A stretch of 64,000 nucleotides of DNA from Blasia pusilla (Eukaryota; Marchantiophyta; Marchantiopsida; Blasiales), in NCBI GenBank assembly GCA_050084515.1, contig CM114271.1, forward strand, positions 29,016,001 to 29,080,000. The letters are read 5' to 3'. The position numbers were made by a program, and so were the translations under genes. Numbering within the stretch: position 1 is the stretch's first letter; every line of letters starts with the position of its first letter. This document shows, one piece after another, positions 62,518 to 64,000 of the stretch. The notes beneath the pieces were generated by a model. That model did no database searches. It was not told the origin of the DNA and saw nothing but the letters and a program-made list of their open reading frames with translations.

Positions 62518-64000
62518 GGTCGCAAGGCTACGACAGGCACTACCTAATGAGTACAGTCTCTCTCTCGCTCTCTTCTGAGAGTCGCAAGTCATGACGTAAT
62601 CAGTAGACTCTATGGCAAACAGCACCGTCCGTCTAGGGCTCGGGTTCCATGGACGCAAGGCTTGGACCGACATCACTAAATGATACAATCTCTCTGGGAA
62701 TGTTTTTAAATCGTAAATTGGGTCCTCGTGGACGATAGATAACTTATGCTTGACGTAAAGTCAAACCTTCGTCTGCTGACTGTATGCTGAACCAACAGGC
62801 CCGAAGGGTATTTGCGTAGGATTCCTTCTTTTTGAACACCTGGGTTGGCTCCCTGCGCCCAAGACGTGCTCTTTTAATTCAAACTTTCTGTGTCCTAATT
62901 GCAAGAGAACTTACTGAAGAATGGCAAAGTTTGTAATTGCATTGGTTGTCGTCCACACTCAACGATCTACATACTTTTAATCCGTACCTTTCACTTATGC
63001 TACTTCGCATCTGCTGCTACACTCTACCAGAGTCTTCTCTCCTTTGTGAGACAGACTCCAACCAGTGACCAGCCAGGTTTAAGAATTGGGTGAATAGGTG
63101 AATGCAACTCCATGTACTGATCTTCTCTTCATTTTTCTCATTTTTGCCTCTTGCCATACAAATATTTTTCCCTTTTGTCATGATGTGTTCCGCCAAGGTT
63201 GTCACTTTGCCACCTACCTTAGGTGCCCGTTTCCACATCTATCCACTGTACTTACTTTGTGCCAGCCAACAACCAACTCGAGTTTTCTAATTGCCTCTAG
63301 AGCAGTGGGATAAGCCTAAAGTACCAATAGCCTTTGCAATTCCCTATACCCAATGGTTGGGACTAGACGAAGTCACTGTCATGTCCTGGTAATCAGACAT
63401 AGCCAGCTTGGTTGTTGGTTACAGTCTCTGGAAAAGGTGCAAGTCAGTGTGTTGACCATGCAGCATGTACTGTCAGACTTTTCAAATTTCTTCATGGCAC
63501 ATGTGTGATCTCCTTACCCTTGTCAATTCGTTCTAGCCAGGGGATCGGGATATCTGGTACATGCCACACAGGTTATCTAATCCAACCAACCATCTTGTAT
63601 GTTTTGTTATCATTATGGATATCTGTTGCTGCTTGTGTACAGAGTAATACTGCCCGCCCACTTCTTTCAATCTGTGAAACAGTCTTGTGTAGATTTTGTA
63701 AGATGAGCAGACCTCTCATATTCTTCTAAAACTTGACAGTAGGAGGTCAGTTGGTGGCATAGTCTTGTAATTCGTATCTAGTTTCTTCCATAGGGACACG
63801 TTGACCTTACTGGGAAGTCTTGTGTCTTTTTGTGTGCAGATTCCTTTGGTTGAGCGATGCCAACAGTTGGCAGGGACAGTATCCAACCATGACACAAGTT
63901 TTACTCAGGCAGCTGATTTCCTCTTTTTCCTACATGAGGGTTTGCAACAAGCCCGGGCTCCTATCTATGATATCCCTACTGCAGCAGAGGTGCTTCTTAC
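62255..64000 (+). CDS. MED14: Mediator complex subunit 14, N-terminus (partial)
   Basis: MED14 (plant SWP/STRUWWELPETER; yeast Rgr1) is the scaffold that joins Mediator head, middle and tail, linking activators to RNA polymerase II in the nucleus. Exon 1 is 62255-62473 (73 residues, MAEGVGYTPGQQTVEFSVL ... LRTRQRMLRLLVLSKWCRQ). Intron 62474-63839 (GT-AG, phase 0). Exon 2 starts at 63840: IPLVERCQQLAGTVSNHD, TSFTQAADFLFFLHEGLQQA, RAPIYDIPTAAEVLL, and runs off the window. These follow the plant MED14 N-terminal order closely. The start codon is the first in-frame ATG before the conserved QQTVEFS. The rest of the protein (well over a thousand residues in known plants) lies outside. No damage seen. 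Confidence 0.93.
62479..62515. repeat. (CT)n microsatellite in MED14 intron 1
   Basis: About 18 CT units start six bases after the donor site; a second CT-rich block with similar flanks (CGCAAG) follows at 62549-62590. Confidence 0.9.

Overview
The window is nuclear DNA of a plant. The two best-preserved genes are split by GT-AG introns and encode a stromal (chloroplast) Hsp70, present twice, and the N-terminus of Mediator subunit 14. Almost everything else is mobile DNA: Ty3/gypsy, Ty1/copia, a LINE, hAT and a very large MULE. Intron-rich nuclear cpHsp70, plant-type MED14 and this LINE type fit a streptophyte. A bryophyte or lycophyte is my guess, but I cannot fix the species.

Layout. 1-2883: 3' part of a Ty3/gypsy element (RNase H, integrase, terminal PHD finger, terminal repeats), apparently inserted in an older copy whose PHD end survives at 2884-3155. 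4174-7049: cpHSP70 copy A (6 exons). 8860-21230: a minus-strand LINE split by a 9.9-kb Ty3/gypsy element (9610-19476). 22860-26960: a minus-strand copia, itself split by a deleted Ty3/gypsy relative (23922-26128). 27543-27692: CT/CA microsatellite. 27955-28360: minus-strand gypsy protease relic. 28933-29560: solo terminal repeat with target duplication. 29565-33208: AT-rich DNA with little recognisable. 33218-46985: a 13.8-kb MULE with perfect 9-bp target duplication, an uninterrupted three-exon transposase gene, a second multi-exon gene and large fields of GCGGCTA-core repeats. 47724-50940: cpHSP70 copy B (8 exons). 51000-60000: AT-rich DNA with a foldback, copia pieces and a hAT pseudogene. 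62255-64000: start of MED14.

The most interesting system is the Ty3/gypsy family. Its best copy (9610-19476) carries, between protease and reverse transcriptase, a decayed DNMT3-like cytosine-5 DNA methyltransferase (motifs I, IV, VI, VIII and IX/X recognisable). Its integrase ends in a PHD finger, seen in three copies in the window. The element would thus encode a chromatin reader and a DNA-methylation writer. Its ends are also unusual: a 5' repeat A1, then at the 3' side B1-A2-B2. This is the split-direct-repeat layout known from DIRS-like elements, not ordinary LTRs. B1-A2-B2 recurs in three copies, and an A-B solo form exists, with 4-bp target duplications. All coding copies here are broken by stops or frameshifts.

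The MULE is the second system. Its GCGGCTA-core repeats fill introns and flanks but seem absent from exons, and switch orientation inside the transposase gene. The transposase frame is open, but the second catalytic Asp appears to be Asn. The element ends 738 bp upstream of the copy B start codon. All identities are from reading the sequence; no database search was possible.
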